From contig PWLR01000086.1 of NCBI GenBank assembly GCA_003558435.1, forward strand, positions 1 to 33,639: DNA of 33,639 bases, read 5' to 3'. A program made the translations under genes and the position numbers. Below the pieces are notes generated by a model. It saw nothing but the letters and a program-made list of their open reading frames with translations. It was not told the DNA's origin and did no database searches. Positions 14,728-23,253 of this stretch are shown piece after piece (position 1 is the stretch's first letter; the number at the start of each line of letters is the position of its first letter). Source of the DNA: Nitriliruptoraceae bacterium (lineage in GTDB: Bacteria > Actinomycetota > Nitriliruptoria > Nitriliruptorales > Nitriliruptoraceae).

Positions 14728-16247
14728 TGCGTTCGGCCATCCTCGATCTGGGGAGCAACTCCTTCCATGTCCTGGTCGCGGAACTCGAGGGGCGCTCGAT
14801 CACCCCGGTCCTGCGCGAACGCGAGATGCTCCACCTCGGCCGGAGCGTGGCGAAGCACGGGGGACGCATCCCCGACGAGGCGCGTGAGCGGGCCATCGCG
14901 ACGGTCGCGCACCTGATGGAGCTCGCGCGACGCAACGGTGCGGAGGAGTCGATCGCGGTGGCCACCGCGGCGCTGCGCGACGCCAACAACGGTCCGGAGG
15001 TGCTCGCCGCACTCTCCGAGGCCGCCGGGATCGGGATCCGTGTCCTGGACGGGCTCGAGGAGGCGCGTCTGGCCTACCTCGGGGTCCGAGCATCCATCGC
15101 GGTGCGAGCGAACCCGGTGCTGATGTTCGACCTCGGCGGCGGCTCGCTCGAGCTCGCCATCGGTGTCAGCGATCAGGTCGTGTGGTCGGCCTCGACCCGG
15201 ATGGGTGCCAGCGGCCTGTCCGCGACCGTCGGTGCCGGCGCCCTGAAGAAGAAGGAACGCCGGGCGCTGATCGAACGCATCGACGAGGAGATCGATCCGT
15301 TGATCGACGCGGTCCGTTCGAACAGCCCGAAGACCGCCATCGCGGTCGGTGGCACCGTGCGGGCGCTCGGTCGCATCGTCGCAGCACGACGCGGGACATG
15401 GATGCCGGCGACCCTCAACCAGTTCGAGGTTGACACCTCCGAGCTGGCCGCGATCCGCGACGACCTCGTCGTGATGGACCTCGACGAGCGGATGGCCGTT
15501 CCCGGCATGAAGGACCGTCGGGCCGACCATGTCCACATCGCGGCGATCGTGCTGGCTCGCGTGTTCGAACGTCTCCATGTCGAGCACGTGACCATCAGTG
15601 ACTGGGGCTTGCGCGAGGGACTGCTGCTGGACGCCCACGGCGTGACCACACCCATCACCGCCGCCCAGCTCCGGCTCGCCGAGGTCGAACGGATCCGGCG
15701 GGGCTTCGTCCCCACCGATCCGCACCCCGTCCACGTGGCCGGCCTGGCACGGCAGCTGTTCGACCGCACCGCGGCCATCCACGAACTGGCCGACGAGGAT
15801 CGCGAACTGCTCGACCACGCGGCGAGGTTGCACGCCATCGGCGAGATGCTGGCGTTGCGCCGTCAGCACATCCACGGCGCCTACCTGGTCGAGAACTCGG
15901 AGTTGCGGGGGTTCTCGCCCGTCGACGCGGCGATCCTGACCACGTTGGTGCGCTTCCACCGCTCGCAGGGCATCGATCACCGGTTCCCGGCCTACGCCAC
16001 CCTCTCCGGCGATGACCGACGACGTGCCGACCGCCTGCTGCCACTGCTCCAGGCCGCCGACGGCTTCGACCGTGCGCACGACCAGGCGGTGACCGGTGTC
16101 GAGGTGTTCCTGGGCGACGGGAAGGTCGAGTTCCGGCTCAGGGGAGGCGATCTGCACACGACCCGCAGCGAACTCAGCCGCAAGATGTCGCTGTTCGAGC
16201 GCACCTTCGGTGTCGAGGTCCTGGTCTCGCGCGGCGAGGGTTCGTGA
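14727..16247 (+). CDS. ppx: Exopolyphosphatase / pppGpp phosphatase (Ppx/GppA)
   Basis: Ppx/GppA phosphatase of 506 residues, hydrolysing terminal phosphate from polyphosphate or pppGpp, thereby opposing PPK1. The ASKHA-type phosphate-1 motif DLGSNSFHVLVAE is at 7-19, and the second glycine motif is DLGGGSLELAIG. AVGGTVRALGRI and the DWGLREGLLLD segment follow. The C-terminal ~190 residues form an HD-like helical domain (HVAGLARQLFD, DHAARLHAIGEML, HIHGAYLVENS, TLVRFHR), as in long E. coli-type Ppx/GppA rather than the short mycobacterial proteins. Start ATG overlaps the sixA stop by one base. Polyphosphate versus pppGpp preference cannot be decided from sequence. Confidence 0.93.
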   Translation: MRSAILDLGSNSFHVLVAELEGRSITPVLREREMLHLGRSVAKHGGRIPDEARERAIATVAHLMELARRNGAEESIAVATAALRDANNGPEVLAALSEAAGIGIRVLDGLEEARLAYLGVRASIAVRANPVLMFDLGGGSLELAIGVSDQVVWSASTRMGASGLSATVGAGALKKKERRALIERIDEEIDPLIDAVRSNSPKTAIAVGGTVRALGRIVAARRGTWMPATLNQFEVDTSELAAIRDDLVVMDLDERMAVPGMKDRRADHVHIAAIVLARVFERLHVEHVTISDWGLREGLLLDAHGVTTPITAAQLRLAEVERIRRGFVPTDPHPVHVAGLARQLFDRTAAIHELADEDRELLDHAARLHAIGEMLALRRQHIHGAYLVENSELRGFSPVDAAILTTLVRFHRSQGIDHRFPAYATLSGDDRRRADRLLPLLQAADGFDRAHDQAVTGVEVFLGDGKVEFRLRGGDLHTTRSELSRKMSLFERTFGVEVLVSRGEGS

Positions 16248-16996
16248 GCTCCGGCGGACCCGAGGTCGGCCGGCTACGGGCGCGCTACGTCCAACGGGTG
16301 ACGGCCGAACACCTCCGTCAGCGGGTGTCGGTCCGCCACCTCGTCGATGATCCCGATCGGGGACCGCTGCCGACCGATGTGGTCGGTCGGCTGCTGGGGT
16401 TCGACGACGACACGTTGGTGATCATCGATCGTGCCGGACGGCTGCACGTAGTGGATGCCGCCACCGTCATCGCCTCGCGGGTCGTACCCGAACACCCTCG
16501 CCTGCCCGCAGAACCGGACGTCGGAACCGAACAGCACCCGGTGCTGCGTCGCGCATCACGGGTGTTGCTGCTGGACCCCGACGACCGTGTGCTGCTGATC
16601 TCCCACGCGCCAGACGCCCGGCGGAGGGTGTGGACCGCCCCGGGAGGCGGCCTGGAGCCCGACGAGGAGCCGGTCGAGGGCGCCCGGCGGGAACTGCGCG
16701 AGGAACTCGGCATCGTGCCGGACATCGGCCCGTGGATCTGGCGGCGCCGGGTGACGTTCGTGTTCCGTGACGTGTGGATCGACCAGGACGAACGGTGGTT
16801 CCTCGCTCGGCTCGACCGCCCGGATGCGCTCGACGAGGCACCGCTCGACGACGCGGGGGCGATCGAGGTCGGCTGGTGGTCCGTGGAGCAACTGCGCTCC
16901 ACGGAGGCGTCCATCGCCCCGGCAGCGCTGGCCGAGCACCTCGCGCAACTGCTGCGCGACGGTCCGCCGGACGATCCGGTCGATGTCGGCCGCTGA
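16244..16996 (+). CDS. NUDIX hydrolase with N-terminal SH3-like domain
   Basis: A 250-residue two-domain protein. The C-terminal NUDIX domain has its box at about 134-157 (GGGLEPDEEPVEGARRELREELGI) preceded by RRVWTAPGG. Residues about 14-85 (RVTAEHLRQRVSVRHL, PLPTDVVGRLLGFDDDTLVI, ATVIASRVVPEHP) resemble the small SH3-like domain found at the N-terminus of the mycobacterial acetyltransferase Rv0428c; this match is from memory of the pattern. Such a domain on a NUDIX enzyme is unusual. The GTG overlaps the ppx stop (GTGA), making it the fifth gene of the polyphosphate operon. A tandem repeat begins at its stop codon. Substrate unknown. Confidence 0.85.
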   Translation: MSSGGPEVGRLRARYVQRVTAEHLRQRVSVRHLVDDPDRGPLPTDVVGRLLGFDDDTLVIIDRAGRLHVVDAATVIASRVVPEHPRLPAEPDVGTEQHPVLRRASRVLLLDPDDRVLLISHAPDARRRVWTAPGGGLEPDEEPVEGARRELREELGIVPDIGPWIWRRRVTFVFRDVWIDQDERWFLARLDRPDALDEAPLDDAGAIEVGWWSVEQLRSTEASIAPAALAEHLAQLLRDGPPDDPVDVGR

Positions 16997-17037
16997 CCGG
17001 GTCACCGGGCGGGGCGATGACCGGGTCACCGGGCGGG
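16994..17037. repeat. 24-bp-period direct repeat after the NUDIX gene
   Basis: TGACCGGGTCACCGGGCGGG occurs at 16994-17013 and 17018-17037 with GCGA between. The first copy begins with the stop codon of the second NUDIX gene. It lies between convergent genes. GGTGACC-like internal symmetry could give hairpins, but no T tract follows. Confidence 0.8.
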
Positions 17038-17087
17038 CCACTGACCGTGCGCTGCGTCGGTCGCCTGCGGGTGCCCATCGGCAGTGG

Positions 17088-17486
17088 TCAGCTCAGGTGA
17101 CGGATCACCACCAGGTGCGCGACGGTGGCGTCCCGGAACCACGGCTCCCGCCGATCCTTGCCCGGCGGGTCGTATTCGTCGTGGAACCGCGACAGGGCAG
17201 CGAGCCGGTCCGGGTCCTGATGCGCCAGGAACGCCGCCCGCGTCAACCACGCGTTCCCCCCGATCCGCAGGACCGCCCGTTCCTCGGCCTGCAGGTTGAG
17301 GAACCACTGCGTCAGTCCCCCAGAACCCGACATCAGGTAGGCGCCGCCCTCGGCGGGCACGAACCACAGTTCGGCCGTGTGGCGGCGCGCGGTGACCCGC
17401 CCCTCGGTGGTCAACAGGCAGTAGCGCTCGGTTGCGAGGTCTTCCGGGAGGCGCGCATCCTCGACGGCACCGGTCAGCTCAGGCAT
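17088..17486 (-). CDS. Deazaflavin (F420)-dependent nitroreductase/DDN-like family protein
   Basis: A 132-residue split beta-barrel protein resembling the actinobacterial nitroreductase/deazaflavin-dependent oxidoreductase group (DDN, FDORs). Diagnostic-looking segments are RYCLLTTEGRVTARRHTAELWFVPAEGG, AYLMSGSGGLTQWFLNLQA and AVLRIGG...ARFL-type ending. Family members use F420H2, FMN or heme-related cofactors to reduce quinones or nitro compounds; cofactor here is unproven but agrees with the FrhB-like gene in the window. Its ATG is three bases after the pyruvate kinase stop (TGACCCATG), so the two are one transcription unit. Confidence 0.82.
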   Translation of the reverse strand: MPELTGAVEDARLPEDLATERYCLLTTEGRVTARRHTAELWFVPAEGGAYLMSGSGGLTQWFLNLQAEERAVLRIGGNAWLTRAAFLAHQDPDRLAALSRFHDEYDPPGKDRREPWFRDATVAHLVVIRHLS

Positions 17487-17489
17487 GGG

Positions 17490-18923
17490 TCACGTCGGCA
17501 GCTGGCCGAGTTCGTGGACCATGACCCGGTTCGTGCCGCCGTGCCCGCCGGGGATCCCGGAGACGATCACGACCCGGTCGCCGCGCTGGCCGTAGCCCTG
17601 CTCCAGGCAGACCTCGTCCGCGGCGACGATCAGCGCGTTCGACTGATCCTTCTCCGCGACCTTCCACCCCAGCACCCCCCACATCATCGGCAGGCGGTTG
17701 AGGGTGCGTTCCTCGGACGAGAACCCGATGACCGGTTGCTTCGGGCGGAACTTCGAGACCAGCTGGATCGAGGCACCGGAGAAGCTGAACACCAGGATGG
17801 CTTTCGCATCGACGTCGTCGGCGATCTGCACGCTGGCCTTCGCGACGACGCGACCGAGGATGTTGCCCGTCAGTGGTGCGATCGGGTTGACCCGTTCCGC
17901 CGCGGATTCCGCGACTTCGATGATGCGGGCCATGGTGCGGACCGCCTCGACCGGATAGCTGCCGGCGGCGGTCTCGCCCGAGAGCATGACCGCATCGGTG
18001 CCGTCGAAGATCGCGTTGGCGACGTCGGAGGCTTCCGCACGCGTCGGCCGCGGACTGCGGATCATCGAGTCCAGCATCTCGGTCGCGGTGATGACCGGGC
18101 GACTGTGCTGGTTGGCGAGATCGATCATCTCCTTCTGGATGGCCGGTACCCGTTCCGGTCCGACCTCGACGCCGAGGTCGCCGCGCGCGACCATGATCGC
18201 GTCCGTGACGGCGATGATCTCCTCGAGGTTGTCGACCGCCTCGGGACGCTCCAACTTCGAGACCAGCGGCTGTTGGCCACCCAGGGACCTGATGAGGTCC
18301 TGGACCTCGGTGACGTCGCTGGCGGTGCGCACGAACGACATCGCGATCCAGTCGACGCCGATGTCGACCATCGTGGCCACGTCCTCGCGGTCCTTGTCGG
18401 TCATGCTCTTGGCGGAGACATCGACACCGGGCAGGTTGACGCCCTTGCGCGACTTCGCCGGCCCGCCGGCGATGACACGGGCGTTGACGCGCTCACCCTC
18501 GACCGACGAGACGACCAGTCGGAGCAGTCCGTCGTCCAGCAGGATCACGGCACCCGGTTCGACATCGGTGGCGAGGTGTTCGTAGACCACCGGGAGGACC
18601 GGGACGCCGTCCTCCTCGTGACGGTCGAGGGTCTCGGTGCCGGAGACCAGGATGACCTCACCGCCGGAGACGAGCTCGATGGCGGGATCCGGAACCATGC
18701 CCAGGCGGATCTTCGGGCCCTGGAGGTCACCGAGACTCCCGAAGCGACGGCCGAGGTCCTCGCCGATGTTGCGCACCAGGTCGAGGCGTTGGCGGTGCTC
18801 CTCCTTGGTCCCGTGGGAGAAGTTCAAACGCACCACGTCGATACCGGCGGCCAACGCGGCACGCAACCGGTCCGGATCGTCGAGGGCTGGACCGAGAGTG
18901 GCAACGATCTTGGCACGACGCAA
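17490..18923 (-). CDS. pyk: Pyruvate kinase
   Basis: Glycolytic enzyme converting phosphoenolpyruvate and ADP to pyruvate and ATP; 477 residues, normal length. Conserved regions: RRAKIVATLGPA and RLNFSHG at the N-terminus, GDLQGPKIRLG, LPGVDVSAKSMTDKD, the catalytic lysine in VSKLERPEAV, MVARGDLGVEV, and DGTDAVMLSGETAAGSYPVEAV. The usual ATQML motif reads ATEML here. The C-terminal allosteric domain is present (AILVFSFSGASIQLVSKFRPKQPV). The start is TTG at 18923, with GAGG upstream. The DDN-like gene follows immediately and is probably cotranscribed. The 229-base gap upstream holds a 14-bp repeat but no gene. Confidence 0.96.
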   Translation of the reverse strand: MRRAKIVATLGPALDDPDRLRAALAAGIDVVRLNFSHGTKEEHRQRLDLVRNIGEDLGRRFGSLGDLQGPKIRLGMVPDPAIELVSGGEVILVSGTETLDRHEEDGVPVLPVVYEHLATDVEPGAVILLDDGLLRLVVSSVEGERVNARVIAGGPAKSRKGVNLPGVDVSAKSMTDKDREDVATMVDIGVDWIAMSFVRTASDVTEVQDLIRSLGGQQPLVSKLERPEAVDNLEEIIAVTDAIMVARGDLGVEVGPERVPAIQKEMIDLANQHSRPVITATEMLDSMIRSPRPTRAEASDVANAIFDGTDAVMLSGETAAGSYPVEAVRTMARIIEVAESAAERVNPIAPLTGNILGRVVAKASVQIADDVDAKAILVFSFSGASIQLVSKFRPKQPVIGFSSEERTLNRLPMMWGVLGWKVAEKDQSNALIVAADEVCLEQGYGQRGDRVVIVSGIPGGHGGTNRVMVHELGQLPT

Positions 18924-19133
18924 CGGAGGACCTCACAGGGTGGAGCGTGGGCGGCATTCCACCGCGACGACCGCTCGGCCGCGCGCTGTGGAGCATCGGC
19001 GAACGGCCGACGCTCCGCAGCGTAGGTTGCCTGGTCGCCGAATGGCAGCGCCGGGCGCACAGGCGCGACGAGCGTCGGCTTTCGCGCGCCCTCGCCCCTT
19101 CGCCTGACCCCGGCCATGGCAGGGCTCGGGGGC

Positions 19134-19161
19134 AGGGGTCAGGGGACAGGGGTCAGGGGAC
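19134..19161. repeat. 14-bp tandem repeat, 2 copies
   Basis: AGGGGTCAGGGGAC is repeated head to tail at 19134-19147 and 19148-19161, overlapping the last codons and stop of the lipoprotein gene. Nothing else recognisable lies in the gap 18924-19152. Confidence 0.8.
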
Positions 19162-20400
19162 GGTCTCCACCGGTTCCGGGTTCGCGGGCTCCGGTTCCCC
19201 CGAAGCGGGGGCTCGCCGTTCCGGGCCCCGCGCCTCCGGATCATCGGAGCGCGGGTCGGGGCCCTGGTCCTCGGGCAGCGGACCCGAGCCGGGCGGATCC
19301 TGGTCGGACTGGGTGCCGGGCTCGGTGTCGGTGTCCGTGTCCGGCTCGGGCGACGAGGGCGTCGCCGGATCGATCGAGCCCGCGATCAGCCCATCGCTCG
19401 CCACCTCGAGTGCCACCCCCACCGCATCCGACGCGCCGTCACCGACCAGGACCTCGAACACGTCCTCGGTGAGCCCGACGCTCGTGTGCTGTGCGGTGCC
19501 CGGAGCGCCGGCCATCTCGTTGAGCGGCCAGACCAACGCCCGGTCCCATCGCACACTCCACCGCAACGCCACGTCCGTGGTGGCCGCATCGATCAGGACC
19601 GCACTCGGTGCGAGCACCTCGGCGCGATCGCCGATGACCGCGACGGCCTCCGACGCGCCGACCCCGCCGTCGACGACGACCACCTCCGCGCCGGCGGCGA
19701 GCACGGCCTCCGCCCGGTCGGTGAGCGATACGTCCTGACCGCTCGGAACGTCCGCCTCGACCACCTGCGTACCTGCCAACCCGGCCAGCAGGCCCAGGCG
19801 GAACCGTTGGTCGGGGAGCTCGTCACCCCCGAGCAACAGCCCGACCGGAGCATCCTGCGCCTGGGTCCGCGCCGCCACACCGACGAGGTGGCCGAGCTCC
19901 TCGATGCGCAGATCGACCCGGAGGATCCCGTCGCTGTCGGGGGTCGCCCCGGCCTCGTCGGGCGATGGCGGGCCGGCCGGTAGCGCGCAGAAACGACCGC
20001 CGGGGTAGAGCCTCGCCAGGGGCACCACCACGTCCTCGGCACGATCCCCGAGCACGCACACCAGTTCGGTGCCCCGCTCGGCGAGCCAACGCGCCAGGTC
20101 CTCCACGAACCGCGGATCGGCCGCGGCGTACCCCCGCAACTCGCTGACCGTCTCGTCGGTGGTCGCCGCCAGACGCACGAGCTGGGCATCGATCGAGGCC
20201 GACACGCCGGCATCCACCTCCGAGGTCGGTGGGAGCACCACCCCCACCCGGGCACCGGGCGGTGTGGCGGGGGTCGGTGCCGGCGGCGACGCCTCCGGGG
20301 GCTCCATCGCCGTCGGAGCGTCGTTCGTGCATGCCGCCAGCCCGACGAGCAGCATCAGCAGCACGGCGACAGGGGTCGCCCGCACCCACCTGATACCCAC
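19153..20400 (-). CDS. BMP-family substrate-binding lipoprotein with acidic tail
   Basis: A 415-residue predicted lipoprotein. The signal peptide (RATPVAVLLMLLVGLAAC) ends in a lipobox with the lipidated Cys at about residue 24. The body (about 50-335) resembles the Bmp/PnrA group: RVGVVLPP, FVEDLARWLAERGTELVCVLG, YPGGRFCALP, EELGHLVGVAAR. Family members bind purine nucleosides or related ligands for ABC importers. The last ~75 residues are a low-complexity Pro/Asp/Glu tail (PEPDTDTDTEPGTQSDQ...), unusual for the family. No permease or ATPase gene is adjacent. It is divergent from upp across 112 bases; shared nucleobase salvage is an attractive but unproven link. Start GTG 20400; a later GTG within the signal peptide region is possible. 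Confidence 0.82.
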   Translation of the reverse strand: MGIRWVRATPVAVLLMLLVGLAACTNDAPTAMEPPEASPPAPTPATPPGARVGVVLPPTSEVDAGVSASIDAQLVRLAATTDETVSELRGYAAADPRFVEDLARWLAERGTELVCVLGDRAEDVVVPLARLYPGGRFCALPAGPPSPDEAGATPDSDGILRVDLRIEELGHLVGVAARTQAQDAPVGLLLGGDELPDQRFRLGLLAGLAGTQVVEADVPSGQDVSLTDRAEAVLAAGAEVVVVDGGVGASEAVAVIGDRAEVLAPSAVLIDAATTDVALRWSVRWDRALVWPLNEMAGAPGTAQHTSVGLTEDVFEVLVGDGASDAVGVALEVASDGLIAGSIDPATPSSPEPDTDTDTEPGTQSDQDPPGSGPLPEDQGPDPRSDDPEARGPERRAPASGEPEPANPEPVETVP

Positions 20401-20512
20401 CTGATGATCCCCACCCTCGAGCTCCGCCTAGGCTAGCGGCCGCCTCGCGGCCAACCGCGGGCTCCCGACGGGTTCGCGTCGGCGTCCCATCCTCCGCCCG
20501 GAAGGCGACACC

Positions 20513-21160
20513 ATGTCCAGTGCGGCACAGGCACCCGGCGTGACCGTCCTCGACGACGATCCCATCGCCGGCATCCAGCTCGCGTCGCTCCGCGACGCCG
20601 TGACCTCGCCGGAACACTTCCGGCACCACGCGCGGCGACTGGGATCGATCCTCGCGCTGCGCGCCGTGACCGGGATGCCCTCGGCCGCCGGCACCGTCGA
20701 GACCCCCCTGGCCTCCGCACCGACGCTCGGGCCCGGTCGGACCATCGTCGCCGTACCCGTCCTGCGTGCCGGGTTGGGCTTGCTCGGTGGGGTCCACGAT
20801 GTCCTGCCGACGGCGCTGGTCGGCATGATCGGGCTCGAACGCGATGCCGAGACCCTCCAGGCACGCCGCTACTACTTCAAGGTGCCGCCGCTCGACGGCG
20901 CGTGGGTGCTGGTCCTGGAGCCGATGCTCGCGACCGGCGGATCGGCCTCGGATGCCGTCAAGGCGCTGGATGCCGAGGGCGCGGAACAGGTGACGGTGCT
21001 GTCGGTCACCGCCACCCCGCAAGGGGTCGAACGGATCGTGACCGAGAACCCCGGAGTGCGGATCGTCACCGCGGCGATCGACCCCGAGCTCGACCACAAC
21101 GGCTACATCGTGCCGGGCCTGGGCGACTTCGGCGATCGCCTCTTCGGAACGCCGCACTGA
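20513..21160 (+). CDS. upp: Uracil phosphoribosyltransferase
   Basis: Salvage enzyme making UMP from uracil and PRPP; 215 residues, the family's usual length. The PRPP loop is LEPMLATGGSASDA at about 135-148, and the uracil-site region is GYIVPGLGDFGDRLFGT near the C-terminus; VPVLRAGLGL at 81-90 is also conserved. The first acidic residue of the PRPP loop is Glu136 where most family members have Asp (DPMLATGGS). ATG 20513 follows GGAAGG with 8-base spacing. It stands alone on the plus strand, divergent from the BMP-like lipoprotein and convergent with yjbQ. Confidence 0.95.
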   Translation: MSSAAQAPGVTVLDDDPIAGIQLASLRDAVTSPEHFRHHARRLGSILALRAVTGMPSAAGTVETPLASAPTLGPGRTIVAVPVLRAGLGLLGGVHDVLPTALVGMIGLERDAETLQARRYYFKVPPLDGAWVLVLEPMLATGGSASDAVKALDAEGAEQVTVLSVTATPQGVERIVTENPGVRIVTAAIDPELDHNGYIVPGLGDFGDRLFGTPH

Positions 21161-21208
21161 CCGATCCGGTCGCGTTCCCGCGCCTGCGGACACCCGCGGT
21201 TCGTGCGA

Positions 21209-21613
21209 TCACCCCTCGAGGAAGCTCAGTCGGAGCCTGCGGTCGGGGTTGTCGAGGTTGGTGTCGACGATGACGATGCTCTGCCAGGTGCCGAGGGCGA
21301 GCGTGCCGTGGTCGACGGGGATGGTGAGGCTGGGGGCGATCAGCGCCGGTAGGACATGGTCGGCGCCGTGACCGGGGCTGCCGTGGCGATGGCGCCAGCG
21401 GTCGTCGCGTGGCAGGAGGGTGTCGAGGTGACCGGCCAGGTCGGTGTCGGAACCGGCGCCGGTCTCGAGCAGGGCGAGCCCGGCCGTGGCGTGGGGCAGG
21501 AAGACGTTGAGCAGCCCGTCGGTGCCGGCCTCGGCGGCGAACGCCGCGCACCGGTCCGTGACGTCGGTGATCCGGTCGCTGCCGGTCGTCAGGTGCAGCG
21601 TGGTGCTTCGCAT
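21209..21613 (-). CDS. yjbQ: YjbQ family protein (UPF0047)
   Basis: A 134-residue compact protein of the YjbQ/UPF0047 family, some members of which show secondary thiamine-phosphate synthase activity. Conserved features are NVFLPHATAGLALLE, the histidine-rich GHGADHVLPALIAPSLTIPV, and GTLALGTWQSIVIVDTN at the C-terminus; these histidines are thought to form the active site. The ATG at 21613 lies two bases after the flavin reductase stop (TGACCATG), so it is the last gene of a three-gene minus-strand run with the PIG-L deacetylase and flavin reductase. Confidence 0.92.
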   Translation of the reverse strand: MRSTTLHLTTGSDRITDVTDRCAAFAAEAGTDGLLNVFLPHATAGLALLETGAGSDTDLAGHLDTLLPRDDRWRHRHGSPGHGADHVLPALIAPSLTIPVDHGTLALGTWQSIVIVDTNLDNPDRRLRLSFLEG

Positions 21614-21615
21614 GG

Positions 21616-22200
21616 TCAGCTCGCTCCGCCGGTGTCGGGGGTCGCATCGGGTTCGGGGAGCTCCGCCGCGCGGAACTGCCCGAAAGCGCCGCGGTAGTAC
21701 AGCAGCGGCCGGTCGCGGTCCGCGCCGAGCGCCACCACCTCACCGATCAGTACCACGTGATCGCCACCGTCGGTCACCGACCACAGCCGGCAGTCGACCC
21801 AGCCCACACTGCCGTGCAGCACGGGCGCGCCGGTCGCCTGCACGCCCGTCGTCACGCCGACGAACTGCTCGTCGCCCTCGGGCCGCGCCGGGTCGGCGAA
21901 GGCCGTCGCGAGCTCGCCCTGGTCCTCGCCGAGGAAGCTCAGCGCGAAGACCCCGGCATCGAGCGCCTGGGTCGCCATCGACGCCTCCCGATCGACGCAC
22001 ACCAGCACCAGGGGAGGATCGAGCGAGACGGAGCTGACCGCGCTGGCGGTCATGCCGTGGGGGACGCCGTCCAGGACCGTGGTCATGACGCTCACGCCGG
22101 TGGCGAAGCTGCCCAGTGCGGCCCGGAAACGCTCCGGATCGAGTGCTGCCTCGGTGATGGGACCCTCCACGTCGCTGGTCGGCACCCTACTGGGGCTCAC
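21616..22200 (-). CDS. Flavin reductase-like FMN-binding protein
   Basis: A flavin reductase domain protein of 194 residues from the chosen start. The fold is recognisable from FRAALGSFATGVSVMTT, HGMTASAVSSVSLDPPLVLVCVD, FALSFLGEDQGELATAFA, and the C-terminal DHVVLIGEVVAL...PLLYYRGAFGQF. Members reduce FMN/FAD with NAD(P)H for partner monooxygenases or are F420/FMN oxidoreductases. The GTG at 22200 overlaps the upstream deacetylase stop as GTGA; GTGs at 22185 and 22170 are alternatives. No partner oxygenase gene is next to it. Middle gene of the deacetylase-flavin reductase-yjbQ run. Confidence 0.88.
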   Translation of the reverse strand: MSPSRVPTSDVEGPITEAALDPERFRAALGSFATGVSVMTTVLDGVPHGMTASAVSSVSLDPPLVLVCVDREASMATQALDAGVFALSFLGEDQGELATAFADPARPEGDEQFVGVTTGVQATGAPVLHGSVGWVDCRLWSVTDGGDHVVLIGEVVALGADRDRPLLYYRGAFGQFRAAELPEPDATPDTGGAS

Positions 22201-23072
22201 CGATGTCCCGCTTCGGGCTCGTTGGGCGCGATCCCCGCGAACAGGTCGTACTCGATCCCGGGCACGCCGGTCGTGCCGGCCTCGAGGATGAACTGTTCGA
22301 CACCGAAGAAGTCCGCCATCAGCTCCGACGGGGTGTTCAGGAAGAACGAGTCCGAACCGATCTGGCTGCGGTGGGCGGTCAGGGCCGCCCGCTTGTGTTC
22401 GAGGAAGTCGGTGACATCGATCTCGGTGGTGATCAGCTCGTCGGGTGCACCGAAGGGCACATCCTGTTCGGAGTCGATCGGTCCCTCCCCGAACGGCGAG
22501 ACCAGGCCCGCGTCCATCCATGCCTGGTGGGCCGCCAGCAACCGCCCGCGTCCGAGCGTGTGGACGTAGCGCTTCGTGACCTGCCACGGCTCGCGGTCCA
22601 GCGGCGCTGATGGAGCCGCCGCCAGCTCGACGGCCCGGACGGTGACCCGGTGCGCCTTGATGTGGTCCGGATGCCCGTAGGTGCCGTTGGCATCGTCGGA
22701 GACCACCACGTCCGGCTGCTCGGCGCGGATGATCGCGGCGAGGCGCAGGCTCGCCACCTCGAGGTCGGCACGGTGGAAACTGTCCGGATGCTGGTTGCCC
22801 GGCGTCTCGACCATCCCGCTGTCGCGGAAGCCGAGCAGGTGGTGGTCGGTGACGCCCAGAGCCTGCAACGCATCCACCAACTCACGGCGCCGGTGGCTGA
22901 CGAGGTCGTCCGCCCCGAGGTCGATGCCGGCGAGGTTCTCGCCCTCCTCGCCCCCGGTGCAGGTCACGACCACGGCTCGGGCGCCACTGGCGACGGTGCG
23001 GGCGAGCACCCCACCACAAGCGATCGATTCATCATCGGGGTGCGGGTGGACGCAGAGCAACGTGTGGGTCAC
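22197..23072 (-). CDS. PIG-L deacetylase, mycothiol MshB/Mca-like
   Basis: A zinc-dependent N-acetylglucosaminyl-inositol deacetylase or mycothiol conjugate amidase homologue of 291 residues. The metal motif HPDDE is at 11-15 (His11, Asp14), and the third ligand is His137 in GHPDH; DDANGTYGHPDH closely matches the MshB/Mca motif, as does VTCTGGEEGE at 37-46. In actinobacteria this family makes mycothiol or detoxifies mycothiol adducts. Similarity to both MshB and Mca is seen, so I do not choose. First gene of a three-gene operon, divergent from the RNase D-like gene across 181 bases. Confidence 0.88.
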   Translation of the reverse strand: MTHTLLCVHPHPDDESIACGGVLARTVASGARAVVVTCTGGEEGENLAGIDLGADDLVSHRRRELVDALQALGVTDHHLLGFRDSGMVETPGNQHPDSFHRADLEVASLRLAAIIRAEQPDVVVSDDANGTYGHPDHIKAHRVTVRAVELAAAPSAPLDREPWQVTKRYVHTLGRGRLLAAHQAWMDAGLVSPFGEGPIDSEQDVPFGAPDELITTEIDVTDFLEHKRAALTAHRSQIGSDSFFLNTPSELMADFFGVEQFILEAGTTGVPGIEYDLFAGIAPNEPEAGHR

Positions 23073-23253
23073 GGCGGTGATCTCCTTGCGAGCGGTACCG
23101 GGGGCGGAGGACGGGGCGGCGGGCGGGAGGATCCGGGCCGGTCGTGGCGTCAGGGGACGCTAGGGGGGGTCGACCGACCTCGCAGGGTGCACGGATCAGC
23201 TGTCGGTTGCTGGCTAGCCTGCCTCGTCACCGGATACGAGACGGACCGCAACG

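Noticed and set aside
14610-16157. Long minus-strand open frame opposite ppx
   Set aside because: Antisense shadow of a strong Ppx/GppA gene; no family similarity seen.
16767-19025. A 752-codon plus-strand open frame across the pyruvate kinase region
   Set aside because: It runs antisense to pyk and the DDN-like gene, both strongly supported, and has no protein-like motifs.
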